A model generated the notes under the pieces. That model searched no databases and had not been told where the DNA came from. It saw only the letters and a list, made by a program, of their open reading frames with translations. A stretch of 64,000 nt of DNA. Origin: Gnetum montanum (lineage: Eukaryota; Streptophyta; Gnetopsida; Gnetales; Gnetaceae). The stretch is taken from contig MNCI01018059.1 in NCBI GenBank assembly GCA_015680685.1, positions 1,405,063-1,469,062 on the forward strand. The letters are read 5' to 3'. A program made the translations under genes and the position numbers. This document shows positions 38,030 through 49,270 of this stretch, in pieces. The first letter of the stretch is position 1. Every line of letters starts with the position of its first letter.

Positions 38030-38791
38030 TGATGGGACACAATATCGCATGGGCTGTGATATCATGTATATCGCATCTTCCGTTGCGATATCGCATACGC
38101 GATATCACAGTGTGTCGCCAAATCTATAAATAAGAGGTGGCTCTCCCTTGTTTCTCATTCTAGGCCTAGACCGTAGTGAAACTCTAGTAGTTTTACCTCT
38201 CCAGAGATAGAATATTTTCCATGTGCCCGTAGTAGGAGCTCCAAAGTGAACGGATCTTTATTCGAGCAAATATTGTACCTGAACACAAGTTTGTGTATAG
38301 AAATAAAGACAAACTACTTGGATAAACCTTACAGTGCATGGAATAGTCTAAATAGGATTTTATGTATTGTTATTTATTGTTAATGTTTAAATGCTTTATT
38401 AGTTTATTAAATCTCTCTCAACCCTTCTCTCATAGTTAAGTGCATTCAATACGACCACTTTGAGCACATGTGTTATGCTTAGTAATCCCAGCAACGAATA
38501 TTGTTTGGTAAGCCCAAAGGTTGCATTAGTTTAGGGTGTGAATGATAAGTGGGAATGGATACTAATGCTAAGTTAATTAAGACTTATTTAGTTAAAGTTA
38601 GTTAATTAGTCTCTTCACCCTTTACCTCATTAGCATAGGCAATAAAATATAAAAGCTATAAAAATCACATACCTCAGACTTACTTAACCATACAACCTTA
38701 ACCTTAAGTGTTCCATACAACCTTAACCTTAACCTTAACCATAACGCTCGTATTCGTATGATTGAGTGTAGGGGTACCTCGCCACTCATCA
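38030..38791 (+). repeat. Gypsy E 5' LTR
   Basis: 762 bp from TGATGGGACA to CTCATCA. The TATA stretch CTATAAATAAGAGG is at 38124-38137, with GATATC repeats at 38040-38110. Near 38700-38755 a CCTTAA unit is expanded, probably by slippage. Confidence 0.85.
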
Positions 38792-38811
38792 TTGGCACTG
38801 TTGTCGGGGAC
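38792..38811 (+). promoter_or_regulatory. Gypsy E primer binding site, tRNA-Asp type
   Basis: TTGGCACTGTTGTCGGGGAC, among the better-preserved tRNA-Asp complements in the window. Confidence 0.8.
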
Positions 38812-38935
38812 TAAGTGTTTGTGTGCTAAGTAGAACATAGGAAATCACTCACATCATTGGGAGCTTAAAAAAACCCTTAGGGTTAATTAAACGAAAAATT
38901 ATATAATGGTTAATCAGCACATTGAATAAGAAACA

Positions 38936-41480
38936 ATATCTTCTTCTTCTCATAAGAGCACTTCACCACCTAGGGATCATACAAGAAACAATCGGCAATC
39001 TAACATGCATAACCGAGAACCGCCAGTTCCTCAACAATATCAGGTGGCATATACTCATCTTGATGAGTATATACCTTATTTTACTTTTATCCTCCATCAA
39101 GATGAACAACTGCGTCGGCGAGACTTGCAAGGTAACATAGTGTTACCCCTAGATCGGGAAGTCCCTAACATGCTCCTTCGTGCTCTTGCACAGATAGGCA
39201 TGACAGAATTATACGTTGAATACGTTGCAAAAGATTATAACATAAGGGATTACCATCTCACAGTAGCGCAACATCTAAGGGACTCGTAGCAAGAGAGTTA
39301 CCATACATCAATGAAGGGCAAGGGGGTCCCGTACATCCTAAGCAAAATTGGAGATGGTGAACCAGTTATAATAGGTTCTCTATCGAAAGATGTTCCTCCT
39401 TCTAATAATGGTGAGGAGGTGGGGTATTAGAACTTACGCTCCACAATTCATAACCATGGTTCTGATACCCATGAACACCAAGTGTTCAATGAGAGAACAC
39501 AAACAAAAGATAAGGGTGAGCATTTCAATTGTGATCACGATTAGGGTCGGGATCACCGAAGAGAAGGTAAGAAACATCATCATGGCGATAGTTCCCCTTC
39601 TTCTTCACCTTCATTGCACCACTCACCCTCTCCTTCCACATTGGTATGCAGCCATATAGAGCACAATGGTGAGGATAAGGGTAAGAAAAATGAGAGACCT
39701 CAATGAGAGAGTTGAGAGCAAGGACCAGGGCACTCTAGGGAGTCAAGGCATGAAAGAAGGGAAAGTAGGGAACCACATAGGCATCACAGACGCCACAAAA
39801 GAGATGACAATGATGAACCCTACTTGCTACCTGAAGTATGTTAGACATTATGGAGGTAGTTAGGATACCTACAAGGCATCAAAAAGATACCCAGATTAAA
39901 CAACTAGATATGAATAATATCCCTCAATTTGGGGGGGATAAAATGCTGATCCGCAGAACCACTTACAAGCATTCCATGATGCTTGTGCCTTGCAGAATAT
40001 CAAAAATGAGTGAAAAAAATTAAATTTGTTTCCTAGGACACTCATAAAGGAAGCAGAAAGCTGGTACCGGTCCTTAGAACCAGAAATCATTAGACGATGG
40101 AGTACAATGCTAGAATTGTTCAACGATAAATATCAAATGTACTCCATAGTGTCCAACTTGCATAAACAAATCCAAGGATGGAAACAGGGTAATCATGAAC
40201 CCTTGGATGCTACCATGGGCTGATACTATGCATTGCTACATCGTTTCCCAGGTCATGGCTATGCACAACAAAATCAAATCTGCCACCTTGTAGATGGGCT
40301 AAGATATGAAACCAGGAGAACCCTTGGGACATATGCCCAAGGGAGATTATCTGAACTTAGATCCCATGAAGCTCATAGGCTATTGGAGCAAGTAGCTAAA
40401 GAAGAAGGGGAGCTATGAAAAAGAGAAATCGTGGAAGAATATAACCGTGATCCTTCCCTCCGAGAGAGGGTAGTGAGATTCTGTGATGGAGAGGATGAGT
40501 CACCACTCGAGGAGTTGGTGAATAGAAAAACCTTGCCGCTCCAAAAGCTAACAACAGAAGTGTCAGCTAAGGTAGATGAAATATGGAGCTCCTTAGATAG
40601 TAAAATTGAAACTATCCTAAAGATTATGGAGGAATCTAAGGAGGAATGAAGTAGTGACCATGATAAGAAAAAGCGGAGAGATTCAAACCTTGCACGTAAC
40701 AAGGGTAAGGGAAAAATGACCATTGCTAATGAGGTTGTGGATTCAGATACAAACAATGACGGTGGATGTGAGATCTGCCAATATGACCATCCTAAGGGAT
40801 TTTTCCCAATAATCTCACATCTGTAGGAGTTTGGGGTGTATGCACTCAACCCAAGACTTAATAGAAGGTAAGCACCCCGAAGGTTACCTTATCTCCAATT
40901 GTTAACATATTATCCAAGTGGAACTCTACGACAACCTATCAGGAAACACCAGCAGTGGAAACACCCACAGTCATGGGGGATGCCACCACCGAGACAAAAA
41001 TACCCTTACTGGCAACCACATCCGTATGGCTATTACGTGTAGCAGCCAGTTTCTCCAAGTGACTTTATGGGTCACGCAACTCCACAATGTTACTACTAGG
41101 TTTGGGAGTATTTTAGGACTCCTTCTCCTATGAGAGACACTCTCCACATGTGCCATCCTCCGAATCCATCCGCCACTCTTACACCGATAGCTCCACTACC
41201 ACCCGTTCCAACAATGCAAGGGGAACTCCCCACTCAACTACAATAACGTAATGCTATAAGAGCCATAAACCTTCAACCTGCTGCTAGTTCTAGTAGCCAC
41301 ATAAAGAGAAGACCTTTCTTTAGAACCTAAAGCCCAAACAAGCTCTCACAACCACAAGTGGTTGAACCTCACAACACCTCTCCAACAAATAAGGCTTCGG
41401 AGCTCCCTTCAAACCAACAACAGAGCTCAATGTAGACGGTCATGTTAACACATACCGTTACTGACTAGATCAAGGTAGGC
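38936..41480 (+). pseudogene. Gypsy E gag relic
   Basis: The position equivalent to the start codon of C and A is ATA (38936-38938), so the start is lost. The N-terminal domain (YTHLDEYIPYFTFILHQDEQ), an Arg/His-rich linker, a capsid core (39838-40223, with a frame break near 39930), AQGRLSELRSHEAHRLLEQ (around 40340) and a coiled-coil-like segment (40431-40649) follow in order. The zinc knuckle at about 40766-40805 has lost its last Cys (CEICQYDHPKGFF). A Pro/Gln-rich tail runs to about 41480. Confidence 0.75.
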
Positions 41481-41499
41481 CACCTTCCCAGGAAATTTT

Positions 41500-42250
41500 T
41501 TGACCCTGAAAGTCCCTTAATCTACCTCCAAGTCATTGGGAATGAACCTTATAAGGCTCTTCTTGACTCAGGTTCCAGAGTCAACTTAATCTCACAAGAA
41601 ATGTATCAATCCTAAAACCTGACCCAACTTAAGAAGAGAAATATTCAACTAGATCTGGCTAATCAGTCCATCACCATTCCCTTGGCATTGGTGGAGGACA
41701 TCATTACCACTATGTGTGGTTGGTCATACCTAGCTGATTTCCTGGTGATAGAAGTCAACAATAACAAAGGGAACTTCCCAATTATAATGAGAAGGGCATG
41801 GATGAGTACAATAGAAACATGCCTAGGGATCCACGATCTTTCCTTGGAGATATTGAAGGAAAACATTTATGGAAAGATCGAGAAGAAGAAAGTTCCATGC
41901 ATCACATACAGTGACTCAGAGGATGATGACATGGAGGAATGCTCAGCATCTCCTGCATGCAACTAGTGTGCCCAAGAAACTCAAATACAAAGATTCATGT
42001 ATGTAGCAACCACACAACAAGAGAACACCTAGTGGTTGATAGCTAATCAAGAGAGTAGTCCACCAACATGCATGGAACAAACTAGGGGAACAACTTGCAC
42101 CCACAACAAAAGCATAGATATGTTGGATTATGAGCGTCGCCAACTTCCACCCCTTAACCTGAAAACATCAATCGGGAGAAGTTGGACACTTCTAAGAAAT
42201 TCAAATAGGTGCTCATTACTTTGGATCTCTCCCTTTCAATTTAATCATGG
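41500..42250 (+). pseudogene. Gypsy E retropepsin-like protease relic
   Basis: Contains the aspartic protease motif ALLDSGSRVNLIS near 41550-41590 and, further on, FPIIMRRAWMSTIE. The open piece 41682-41966 ends in an acidic stretch (DSEDDDMEE). A stop lies a few codons after the motif. It continues the gag frame, as is usual when protease is made as a gag-pro fusion. The coding sequence ends near 42190, roughly where element A also ends and where C goes on into RT. Confidence 0.65.
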
Positions 42251-44163
42251 GGGATAGCCACCTATGCTAATCATTCAAGGCCCTCAATTCTTTTAAGTTT
42301 TTGTTTTACACATTTTTGTTTTACACGTTTTTGTTTTACAAAATCTTTTAACTTTTCTTGTTTTTGTTTTACAACATCGTTTATACTTTTTCATTTCATT
42401 GTGTGTGTGTGTTATCCATCTTATCAAGTTTTTCATTTAATAAGTGTTCTTCATGATGGTGTGAACTGTTTTCCTATTCATTGCTAATGTTTGGTTTTTA
42501 CCTTTCAGTTACGATGTTGATACTAAGGTATGGTTCTTTTGATATGACAGGCAATGGGTCCATTTCATCCATACATCTACAAATTTCTATGGTCTCTCTT
42601 GGCTTGGAACTGTACAGTCCCTTTCTTCAAATTAATAAGAACTTTCAACGAATCGGTGACTGGGCATTTCTCAAACTAAGGAAGGACTCAAGGATTGAAA
42701 AGGGTGTGGCTTCAAGGGAACTTGATGTATTTTTGTTGGCCATTCTCTTAGGTGCTTGGATGTTTTCTTCTTGAGTTTTCCTATTGTTTTGACGTTACCC
42801 AATTATCAGGAAGCTGAGTGAATCAAAATAAAAATAATAACTCTTTGCATGGTGTGGTTCCCACGAAAAATACAAATGTAAAAAAAAAATAAACAAACAA
42901 AATAAAAAAAACAATGGGAATTCAAAGCACACCCCTTAGATGAAATAAATATCTGGGCTACAAGCATTGGTTATGGAACTAGTTGTTCCCTCTAACTAAG
43001 GCCCTTCTCGCTTCCTATCTTCTCATCTTTAGTTTTGTTGGAATGGTGGTGGCTCTTTGGAGAAGGCATTCTTGTTACTTTAGGTGGATGGATTGGCCGA
43101 ATGTATTAATGCAAAGTCACTGGATGTGGTTTGTTTAAGGCTAAACTTGGAATGGGATCTATCAAGTCACATTAATCATTCAATACACAAGGGGTTATAC
43201 ATCACCTTGTTCTTGAGATTCCATTCCATCCTCTTCTTTCCATCATTCTTTCTCCACTGTTCACCTCATTGCCGATTGTATCATTAGTGTATATTCTGGT
43301 TGATGCATCATTTTCTTTTTAGTAACTTCTTACTCTTGTTCCAAATGACATTCCTAGAGCCTACGGACTCTTTGAATGAGGGTTTGTTAGGGCATTAAAG
43401 GCATAAGCCTGCTTTGGGGAGGACCCACTAGCATTCCTATTTGGTACACCAGTTAAATTCTTTCCCTTAACATTTTTGCAATCCACTCTATTTTGTTCAT
43501 TTCCATCTTGACATCCATTTCATCGACGTTATAGTTGTCCCTTGTTCTCCATCTTTCTTGTTCCTTTTCTTTCTCCATTCTCTCGCTACCAGAGGTTCAC
43601 TCTTAGTCATGGGGGTCCTGACCCGAGTTTTTTGATTTTCTCCTAGCCCCTACACCTTCAGTAGTCACCACTATTATATCTCCAGACCCATATCAGCCAT
43701 ACCACAACCTAGCCAATAGAAATTTCACCGAAGCAAGGCATTAACTGCATTGAAATTCATTTACCCTTACTAATAGAAAGACGGTGTTGTGTGTGCAGAT
43801 GGTAGTCATACAACAATGGATTGGATCTGGAGGGAACACTTGGAATGGATCTGCAACTATGCAAGGAACGAGATTGATGGCACGCTTACGGATGGACAAC
43901 GAAAGGTGCAATCTTGGCATTGGCAGTAGCAAAACTTCTTTCTCTCTCTCTCTCTCTTTCTCAACTGCCAAATAAGGCTTGATGTCAAATGTATAAAGTG
44001 TTCACTCTTGTTTTTGTAAACACCAGTTTTGTCATGTTTTGTAATGATGATCCATTCACATGTCATCCCATTCACCATTAGTTCCATTCACGTCAATAAT
44101 CCCATACCTTCCCAATATTTTTTAAGGAATGTGAGGATGAGTTTTTATTCAGTCATAGGGGTA
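42250..44163 (+). other. Gypsy E non-coding 3' internal region
   Basis: Opens with the purine run catgggggata (42246-42256), then three or four copies of TTTTTGTTTTACA (42298-42375). A CT-rich run lies at 43938-43965 and the region ends at the tract gggggta before the LTR. It matches element A 11540-13450. The open pieces inside it do not match anything recognised. Confidence 0.6.
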
Positions 44164-44794
44164 TGATGGGACGCAATATCACATGGGCCGCAATATCGCA
44201 TATGCGATATCACAGTGCACTGCCAAATCTATAAATAAGAGGTGGCTCTCCCTTGTTTCTCATTCTAGGCCTAGACCGTAGCGAAACTCTGACAGTTTTA
44301 CCTCTCCAGAGATAGAATATTTTCCATGTGCCCATAGTAGGAGCTCCAAAGTGAATGGATCTTTATTCAAGAAAATATTGTACCTAAACACAAGTTTGTG
44401 TACGAAAATAAACATGAACTTCTTGGATAAACCTTGCAGTGCATGGAATAAGCTAAATAGGACTTTATTTATTGTTATTTATTGTTAATGTTTAAATGCT
44501 TTATTAGTTCATTAAATCTCTCTCAACCCTTCTCTCATAGTTAAGTGCATTCAGTATGACTGCTTCAAGCACGTGCGTAAAGTTTGGTAATCCCAGCAAC
44601 GAATAGCGTTTGGTAAGCCCAAAGGTTGCATTGGTTCAGGGTGTGAATGGTAAGTGGGAATGAATACTAATGCTGGGTTAATTAAGACTTAGTTAGTTAA
44701 AGTTAGTTAATTAGTCTCTTCACCCTTTACCTCATTAGCATAGGTGATAAAATATAAAAGCTATAAAAATCACATACCTCAGACTTACTTAGCC
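44164..44794 (+). repeat. Gypsy E 3' LTR, truncated
   Basis: 631 bp colinear with 38030-38690, ending at cttagcc where the 5' LTR goes on for roughly 100 more bases. TATA at 44229-44242. Confidence 0.8.
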
Positions 44795-45607
44795 AATCAA
44801 TCCACGTGACTCTACTAGTCACAACGCTCTTCAACCTCACTATCAAATCCTTGAGTACTATAGAACTTCTTCTTTCTCTAGGGGTGATGCTCCATATATG
44901 CACTACCCTTCTCATCTATCTGCATCTCTTTCACCCTCAGCTCCATTACCATCTACTCCAACTATGCAAGGCAATCTTCTTGCCCAGCCACAACAACATA
45001 ATGCTACAAGGGCTATCAATCTTTAACCTGCTATTGGTTTAGACAACCGATCAAAGAGGAGACCCTTCTTTAGAACCAACATTCCAACCAAGTCATTACA
45101 ACCACAAGCAGCTAATTATCCAAATGCCCCATCATCATTTAAATCTTTAGAGCTTCCTTCAAACTAAAAACCACACTCAACGCACATTGTCATGTTAACT
45201 CATGCCATCATTGATTAGATTAAAGTTGGCCATCTTCCTAGGAAATTTTCTGATCCTAGAAGTCCTCTTATTTATTTGTAAATTATTGGAAACGAGCTTT
45301 GTAAAGCTCTTTTGCATTCATGTTCTAGTGTTAATTTAATCTCCCAGGAAATGTATAAAGCCTGGGACCTACCTTCGCTAAAAAAGAGTAACATTCATTT
45401 AGAGTTAGTTGACAAGTCCATCACTGTTCCATTAGGACTAGTGGACGACATTTTCACCACTATTTTTGGATGGTTATATCCAGCTAATTTCCTGGTGATC
45501 CAAGTCAACAACTGTAAGGGGGACTTCCTAATCACAATGGAAAAAGCATGGCTAAGTACGATTGATGTGCACCTAGGAATACATGATCTTTCTCTAGAGA
45601 TATCATA
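44795..45607 (+). pseudogene. Gypsy C gag end and protease relic
   Basis: Resumes the gag of element C: sequence from 44800 matches element E from about 41055. The open piece 45312-45608 carries the protease region, but the motif reads ALLHSCSSVNLIS, so the catalytic Asp is His and the Gly is Cys. The frame closes with a TAA at 45606-45608. Confidence 0.7.
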
Positions 45608-46179
45608 AGAAAATGCATTTGGGAATATCAGAAAGAAGAAAGTTCCATGCATCACATACAATTACACAGGGTGCAATTACATGCAAAAGTCTTGGTTTAT
45701 ACAATGCTCAACATTGCCTATATGCAACCAATGTGCACAAGTATCTGACATACAAAGATGTTTGTATGTAGCTTTCATAAGACAAGAAGGCACCTAGTGG
45801 CTGACACCTGACCTAGAGAACAATTCAATTTTATGCATGGAACCAACTAAGAGCTTGACTTGTGCCTATATCGATAACAAAGATGCATTAAAGCAAGTCC
45901 ATCGCCAACTCCCAAGTACTACTACCAAAGACATCAACTAAGGAAAGTTGGAAATCCCTAACGAATTAAAGTTTTTGCCCACCAGTATGAAGTATGTATT
46001 TATCAAGAATGAAAAACTAGTAATCATTAATGCTAAGCTCGCTTATCAACAAAAGAAAAGGATTGCTGAAGATGGTAAATAAATGGTCAAAAGCCTTTGC
46101 TTGGTAATATTCTGAATTAACCTGAATAGATCCTAGGATATGCCAGCATAGAATTTACACTGACCCTACTATGAATTCT

Positions 46180-46740
46180 TGACAACAACTACAAAGACAA
46201 CTAAACCCAAAGCTTAAGCAAGCAGTTAAGGAAGAAATTGAACAACTTCTAAAGGCTGGGTTCATCTACCCCATTGCTGACAATGAATGGGTTAGTCCAT
46301 TAGTCATTATGCCTAAAAAAGGTGGTAAATGGAGGGTGTGTATAGACTTTAGGCTATTAAACATGACAACATTTAAAGATCATTTCCCATTGTCATTCAT
46401 TAACCAAGTCTTAGATACCATAGCAAGGCATTGTTATTATAGTTTTCTGGATGGTTATAGTGGGTACAATTAGATCTAAATAGTACTAGAAGACCAAGCC
46501 AAAACTACATTCACAAGTCGTTGGGGGACATTTGCATATAGGCAGATGTCATTTGGCTTATGCAATGCTCTAGCAAAATTTCAATGTTTGGTTCTCAGAA
46601 TATCTTAGCAGCAAATATCAAATGGTGTGAAGGTTTTTATGGACGATTTCTCCACCTATGAAGTGGACTTTGAACAAGCATTGGACCGATTAGAGAAAGT
46701 GCTGAAATGATGTGCTGAAACCAACCTAAGGCTCAGGTGG
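46180..46740 (+). pseudogene. Gypsy C reverse transcriptase fragment
   Basis: Clear Ty3/Gypsy RT: AVKEEIEQLLKAGFIYPI, KGGKWRVCIDFRLLN, YSFLDGYSGYN, QMSFGLCNALAKFQ and the active-site box VFMDDFS (usual form YxDD). Stops interrupt the frame at least four times. The sequence ends abruptly after TNLRLRW at about 46740, in the middle of the RT, and is joined to 3' internal sequence. This enzyme would copy element RNA into DNA; only about 180 codons remain. The N-terminal piece at 45950-46180 links protease to RT. Confidence 0.8.
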
Positions 46741-47064
46741 TAAAAAAGCCGCTTAATGGTCATGTGGCCATGGACAAACAATAGTGTGCATATTTTTGAC
46801 ATCAGCAGCAACACACCTGATTTTCTTTTCTCTCTCTCTCTCTCTCTTCAAGCTATCAAATGAGGATCTAGATATCATCTATGTATAGTGTTCACCACAA
46901 TGGTTATGAACACCAATGCTGTAACATGTTTGTCAATCCATTCACCGAGCACTTTGAGTCTGTCATTCCATGTCAATATCAGTTGTTATTTAGTCAATAA
47001 TCCCATACCTTCCTAGTATTTTGTAAGGAACTTGAGGATAAGTTTTCATTCAATCATGGGGGTA
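46741..47064 (+). other. Gypsy C 3' internal region after the pol deletion
   Basis: Matches the last 370 bp of element E's interior, including a CT microsatellite (46831-46850) and the tract catgggggta before the LTR. It joins directly to the broken RT. Confidence 0.65.
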
Positions 47065-47899
47065 TGATGAGTCCTGATATCGCGTGTCCGATATCCGATA
47101 CACGATATCAGATTGAATTCCTGACATCGGACACACGATGTGAAAGCCTGTCTCATTGCCTATAAATAAGAGACAAGGGCAGTTGGATTTAGTAATAGTT
47201 TTTCTAGTCCCTTAGTTAAACTCTTGCAGTTTTTCTCTTCTAGAGTTAGAATTATTTTTGAGTGCCCGTAGTAGGAGTCATAGAGTAAATGGATCTTTAT
47301 TCGATCATTGTGTACCTAAGCACACCTTATGTCCAGAAATAAAGACAAACTTTATGATAAACCTTGCAACATGCAAAATATCTTAACTATTGCATTTAAT
47401 GATATTTACTATTATTTGATGCTTTCATTAGTTAATCAATGTTATTTCTATAGAATTATTAGTTATTAATGAATTAGCATACTTAGCACGACCACTTTGA
47501 GCAAACGTGGAACACTTGGTAACCCAATAATGACTAGTGTTTAGTAATCCCAGTAGTGTTACACTAGTTTAGGATGTGTTCGAAGAGTGGGAACGGATGC
47601 TAGTGTTAGGATTTGATTAAACATTAGAGTTACAAAAATCCATTAGTAACTAAATATTTTCATTTCACACACTTAGGAGACCAAGATAGAAAATATAAAA
47701 AAACATAAAAAAAACATATACCTCAAGTTTACTTAATCATACAATTGTACCTTACAAGTAAGCTTGGGAAGACAAGGACTGCATAACTCATCCTTGTTCT
47801 GTGTAGGTGCATAAGCACTTAATCCTCGAAGTTCAACCAGATCGTGCATGAACGCTCGTATTTGTATGGTTGGACGTAGGTGTACCTTTCAGCTCATTA
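47065..47899 (+). repeat. Gypsy C 3' LTR
   Basis: 835 bp, TGATGAGTCC to CTCATTA, same length as the 5' LTR. TATA stretch CCTATAAATAAGAG at about 47159-47172; GATATCG repeats at 47075-47140. Confidence 0.85.
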
Positions 47900-47904
47900 A
47901 TGGG

Positions 47905-48417
47905 CAAAGAGATGTAGCTTCAAACCTGGCTAGGATACTAGCAAATTATCACGAATTAAGAGAAAAGGCTAGGGGTTTTAAGGAGGAACAGAGTTAGTTT
48001 GCAGTGTGGTATGTGAAAGCCAAGTAGATATTCCCGCAACTACCATGTTCGTGGGATGTATCAGCTCCAACACACATTGGATCATTAGCCTAGATGGTGC
48101 ATGATCCAAGAATAGAGGAGGAGAAGTTGGAAGTGCTCTTAGATCATTATAAATTCTATAAGCCTAATGACAAAGGGAAGCAGCCAATGGAAGAGCCACC
48201 ACCTCTGAGAACTACATATATTTCCCAATTTTGTTATTTTGTTATTTTGTGTCCATTTTTTGTAAAAACACCACTATGGCATGAAATAGTTAGTTTTTGT
48301 GTTTGTTAGAGTTAGTCAATAATGTTATACCTTCCTAATATTTTGTATAGAACTTGTTCCTCATTTTGTTTAACTCAAGAACAAGTTTTCATTTAGTCAT
48401 GAGGGTATGATGAATCA
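47905..48417 (+). pseudogene. Gypsy B second ORF, distal end
   Basis: Continues the ORF interrupted at 31542. Includes ARILANYHELREKARGFKEE (near 47927) and the open piece 48094-48309 with EEEKLEVLLDHYKFYKPND. A related stretch occurs in element G at 51560-51800. It ends before the tract gagggta at 48411. Confidence 0.5.
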
Positions 48418-49270
48418 TATTATGGTAGGGCTCTAATATTGAAGCTACGTTATTAGGTATCCGATATCGGGGCACAACCTTCAATGTCGAGGATCCAATA
48501 TCATCCCTTCCATGTTAACCTATAAATACAACACTTGGGTGCATATTTTGGATATAGATTTTATAGATTTTAGACATAGAGAAGTTTTGTTTGTTTATTT
48601 CCAGTGCATGCCTACAGTGTGCTGTTAAGTGATTGTATGACATCCTTATTTGAGGGTGATGTACTTGGACATGTTACATGTTCAGCAATAAAGATCGAGA
48701 TTAATTCCATCATTGTAGCATCCACTTAGCTTTATTATTGTTAATTACTTAAATTCTCAATACTTTTCTTAGTTAATGTTCATCATCTATTACTCTTTAT
48801 TGTTTCTATCATTAAGCAAAATAAGTACAACTAATCACAAGTGCTTAAGTATGATTACTTGATAACCCAGTAGTGTTATCGATTGGTGTGCCTAGTAACG
48901 GTACATTTGGTAATCCCAGCGGTAGTTGCACAAAGTCCAAGGTATGTACAAAAGGTTAGGAATGGATACTCATTACATGTAGGCTAGTTTAGACTTTACT
49001 TTTCATTGTTAATTAAATTAAATAATTAATTTCTCTATTATTGTTAGGATTAGCATAAGGCCGCAACAACATCAATTATCATGTGCCTCACTTTGGACTA
49101 AACCATACATGACAAAGCTACCACTAGTCCAAGTGGGAAGACAATGAACTATGATTAAGACATAACAATCTAGATGCCACAACTAGTCTCATCCACAGAA
49201 TTCAACTAGATCATGCATGAACGCTTGTGATTCATATGGTTAGATGTAGGGGGTACCTCATTGCTCATTA
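48418..49270 (+). repeat. Gypsy B 3' LTR
   Basis: 853 bp, TGATGAATC to CTCATTA, followed by the second GTAGG. Colinear with 23513-24375. Confidence 0.85.

Larger units (their letters stand above)
38030..44794 (+). mobile_element. Gypsy element E, gag-protease only (subfamily I), 3' LTR truncated
   Basis: Plus-strand element: 5' LTR 38030-38791, primer binding site, gag and protease (38936-42250), about 1.9 kb of non-coding sequence and a 3' LTR that stops at 44794. The missing LTR end and the directly adjoining gag of element C show a deletion that also took the other half of D. Organisation and sequence match element A throughout, including absence of RT and integrase. The left flank is aatac; the right flank is lost. 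Confidence 0.8.
31543..47899 (+). mobile_element. Gypsy element C (subfamily II), split by D and E
   Basis: Plus-strand element with LTRs at 31543-32377 and 47065-47899 (835 bp each) and an ATGGG duplication, inserted in the second ORF of element B. Its own interior is 32378-34605 (gag) and 44795-47064 (gag end, protease, part of RT, 3' region). It is the only Gypsy copy in the window with reverse transcriptase sequence. The RT stops abruptly at about 46740, joined to the 3' region, so RNase H and integrase were deleted. Confidence 0.85.
23513..49270 (+). mobile_element. Gypsy element B (subfamily III), split by nested elements
   Basis: Plus-strand element with LTRs at 23513-24375 and 48418-49270 and a GTAGG duplication. 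Its own sequence is 23513-31542 plus 47900-49270, about 9.4 kb; element C occupies the gap. The interior has gag (24501-26054), a gag tail to about 27030, a non-coding stretch, then a coiled-coil-rich second ORF (29110-31540, continuing 47905-48220). No protease, RT or integrase was found between gag and the second ORF. The outer LTR ends read TAATGAG and CTCATTA, while the inner ends keep TGATGAA and CATCA. Confidence 0.85.

Noticed and set aside
38698-38756. CCTTAA repeats resembling an interstitial telomere tract
   Set aside because: The unit is not the plant CCCTAAA telomere repeat; it is a short slippage expansion within the LTR of element E and is not expanded this way in the other LTRs.
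40373-40849. 158-codon minus-strand frame
   Set aside because: Antisense shadow of the gag of element E, which matches gag of A, B and C on the other strand.
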